Positions 24,501 to 27,500 of a stretch of 28,954 bases of DNA are shown here, one piece after another. The stretch comes from Mnemiopsis leidyi (Eukaryota > Ctenophora > Tentaculata > Lobata > Bolinopsidae): positions 94,475 to 123,428 of the forward strand of contig JH153804.1 of assembly GCA_000226015.1 (NCBI GenBank). Direction: 5' to 3'. The notes under the pieces were generated by a model, which saw only the letters and a program-made list of their open reading frames with translations, ran no database searches and was not told the DNA's origin. The translations under genes and the position numbers were made by a program. Positions within the stretch are counted from its first letter, which is position 1; each line of letters starts with the position of its first letter.

Positions 24501-27500
24501 GTCAGTTCATCAGTATATGTTATATCATCAAAATAATTTATTGTGCGATAAAAATCAAAGTCAACTCACAAAGTGGCATAGAAGTTGTCAAGTAAAACTT
24601 TGCTCCGTAAAAGTTTTCTGCAACCGACAACTTTGTTTCTGCGAACGATTGAAAAGGTCAAAAGTGATGAATGTCAAGAGAAAATTGCAATTCCAAGCTT
24701 TAAGGTACTCAATTTTTCATTTAGAATTGATTGAAGAAGTTATGTATTTACTTAGGAAACAAGTTTCAGATTTGCTTTTGCTGGCCGTGTCAAATGCCCA
24801 TCCCACTTCGTTAGAAATACAAGTGTGGCACTGGGTGGAGTCCTTCAAATACGTATTTACTGGACAACTGAAACGTAGCGTCATTAATGAATGCCTAATC
24901 ACAAGTAACGGATCTTAGCAAGTCACAAACATGTTTCAGGTTTGATAAACTTAACTAAAGTGAATGATATATGGGCAACAATATACAACTATACAAACTG
25001 ATTAAAGCATTACATAACTATAGAAGACCCCTATTTCGTATTGAAAAAAACAGAAGGTAAAAACGCGTATAAAACCCGCCAAGTGGCCCTTCTATTAAGC
25101 TTTACTCACGTCTCGCACTTGCTGGGATCCATATGCTCTGATCGGTATGTACCCGTAGGACAAGGAGCTGAAATTAGTATTGTTAGCGGGACAAGGAGCT
25201 GAAGTTAGAATTGGTAGCGGGACATTGGGACAAGGAGCTGAAGTTAGTATTGTTAGCGAGACAAGGAGCTAAAGTTAGTATTGTTAGCGAGACAAGGAGC
25301 TGAAGTGAGAATTGTTAGCGGGACAAGGAGCTGAAGTTAGAATTGTTAGCGGGACAATGAGCTGAAGTTAGAATTGTTAGAGGGACAAGGAGCTGAAGTT
25401 AGAATTGTTAGCGAGACAAGGAGCTGAAGTTAGTATTGTTAGCGGGACAAGGAGCTGAAGTTAGAATTGTTAGCGAGATAAGGAGCTGAAGTGAGAATTG
25501 CTAGCGGGACAAGGAGCTGAAGTTAGAATTGTTAGCGGGACAAGGAGCTGAAGTTAGTATTGTTAGAGGGACAAGGAGCTGAAGTTAGTATTGTTAGAGG
25601 GACAAGGAGCTGAAGTTAGAATTGTTAGAGGGACAAGGAGCTGAAGTTACAATTGTTAGAGGGATAAGGAGCTGAAGTTAGAATTGTTAGAGAGACAAGG
25701 AGCTGAAGTGAGAATTGTTAGCGGGACAATGAGCTAAAGTGAGAATTGTTAGCGGGACAAGGAGCTGAAGTGAGAATTGTTAGCGGGACAAGGAGCTGAA
25801 GTGAGACAGTCGCTCAGATGTTTGGTTCAAAAGTTTTATACAGATTTAGTTGTGGTCAATTGATTCAATTAACGATTTTTCCAAGACCAACTGCCATTTA
25901 AAAGAAATTAGCGTAGAATAACTATCGCATGGGCCACGAAGAGTTCTAAATACGTCTAGCAGAATTAATTAACAATTGTAGAAGTGCAATATCCAGTGCA
26001 GGTCAGTTCAAACTAACTTTTGCAGCCGCGGACTTCACAGTACTCCCAGGCCTGACTGGGATTGGTGGAGTAACACCAGGCACCCTCCGAATGTTGAGCA
26101 GACTCGCCTGTCGCGGACTCAGGATTACGACAGTGGTTGTACTGCAGACCTTTAGACCGCTCTCTGAGGGTTCGTCATCATCATAAGAAATTAAAAAATC
26201 ATCAGCAGTGTGGAATAGGTTATAGGCTGTAATTTCTTAACTCATTTTGTCTATTCGTTGATATTATTTTACCAGCGATAACGAAGTACTCATTAGAAAA
26301 CATGTATTAACTCAATAATCGGTAATTCCGCATACCCTGTTGGCCTGTATGAACTGTAGGAAGCGTCGTTCCACTTTTTGCACGCATAACCGGTCTTGGT
26401 TGTGGCGAGAGGTCCCCTGTATTCTGACTGCCTGCCCTCCCAGCACACTGAAAATGGGAATTTAGTTAAAAATTAGTTGAAATTTAGTTAAAATAGAGTT
26501 AAAAATTTAAACTTTAGTTAAAATTGAACCAGCAGTCCTGTTGCTCAGTCAACTAGGTTTTTATCACCGAACGTGCGTCTTTTTCCAGTCATTTATTGAT
26601 AGCAGGCTGAAAACTACTAAAACGATGAAGAACATACTTCTGGTGATGAAGCGGTAAACGCCACCGTTAGCGGTGATATCAGAACTAAAGGCTATCTTGT
26701 TAGGGAACTTGTCGATCATGAAGTTTTGATTGCTGAATGTAACCCTGTAAAGATCAGTGTGGTTTCTCTCATTAAAGGGAATCTGTGGTTGCTATTTTAA
26801 TTGCGTTTTCATCAGTCAAAAGTACCGTTGTTTTTTAGCGGGAATTTCATGAGGCAGCTATAGCGGCGGGACTGGAGTAAATAATAACGAATCAAGTTGG
26901 TTTAAATCGACCGAAGAAGGAGCCAAAATAATCGTGCCTAGTCGGCATTTAAATTTAATCAGTCAACTTACATTGAAGTCTTATAGCCTGTGTCATCACC
27001 AAAAGTTAACTTCATTTGGTAACCGTCGAACTCAGACCTCACGCAGACTTCACTGCCGTCTATAATCGCAGTGTCAAGAGTTGTAAACTGATGATTATTA
27101 GACCCGTCTTGGCTCTGAAGGTGAAGAACGATTTTATATTTCCGGGAAACATGCTTTAGTAGGATCTTTATAATATAGAAAAACTCTACAAGCCGAACCA
27201 CATGTCTCAGTTTGTGGATGGTCCTTGAACCGTTGTTTCAGTTATGATCCCAGATAAGTGCACATGATTCACGATGTATTTTAAAAAGTGAAAATGAGTG
27301 GACAATTATCAGAAATAACCAAACAACCAATTGAAACTGGAAGAAAGAAATAACCAATATTTTGTAACACTTCACACATCATCTTGCATAAGGCGTTGTG
27401 ACAATGTGACGGATACGTTTTCACACTGACCAAAGTTTGAGTAATGTTTTGAGTCCAAGTCTTGCATCTTTCAATCGTTTAAGATGGAAAAATGCGCTAT

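Noticed and set aside
24079..24918. Plus-strand 279-codon open frame as a gene
   Set aside because: It is antisense to a phase-consistent ephrin-like exon (24752-24867) and spans an inverted-repeat element; no domain or composition supports it.
25157..25805. CRISPR-like repeat array
   Set aside because: Units are contiguous without spacers, in a eukaryotic intron; it is a minisatellite.
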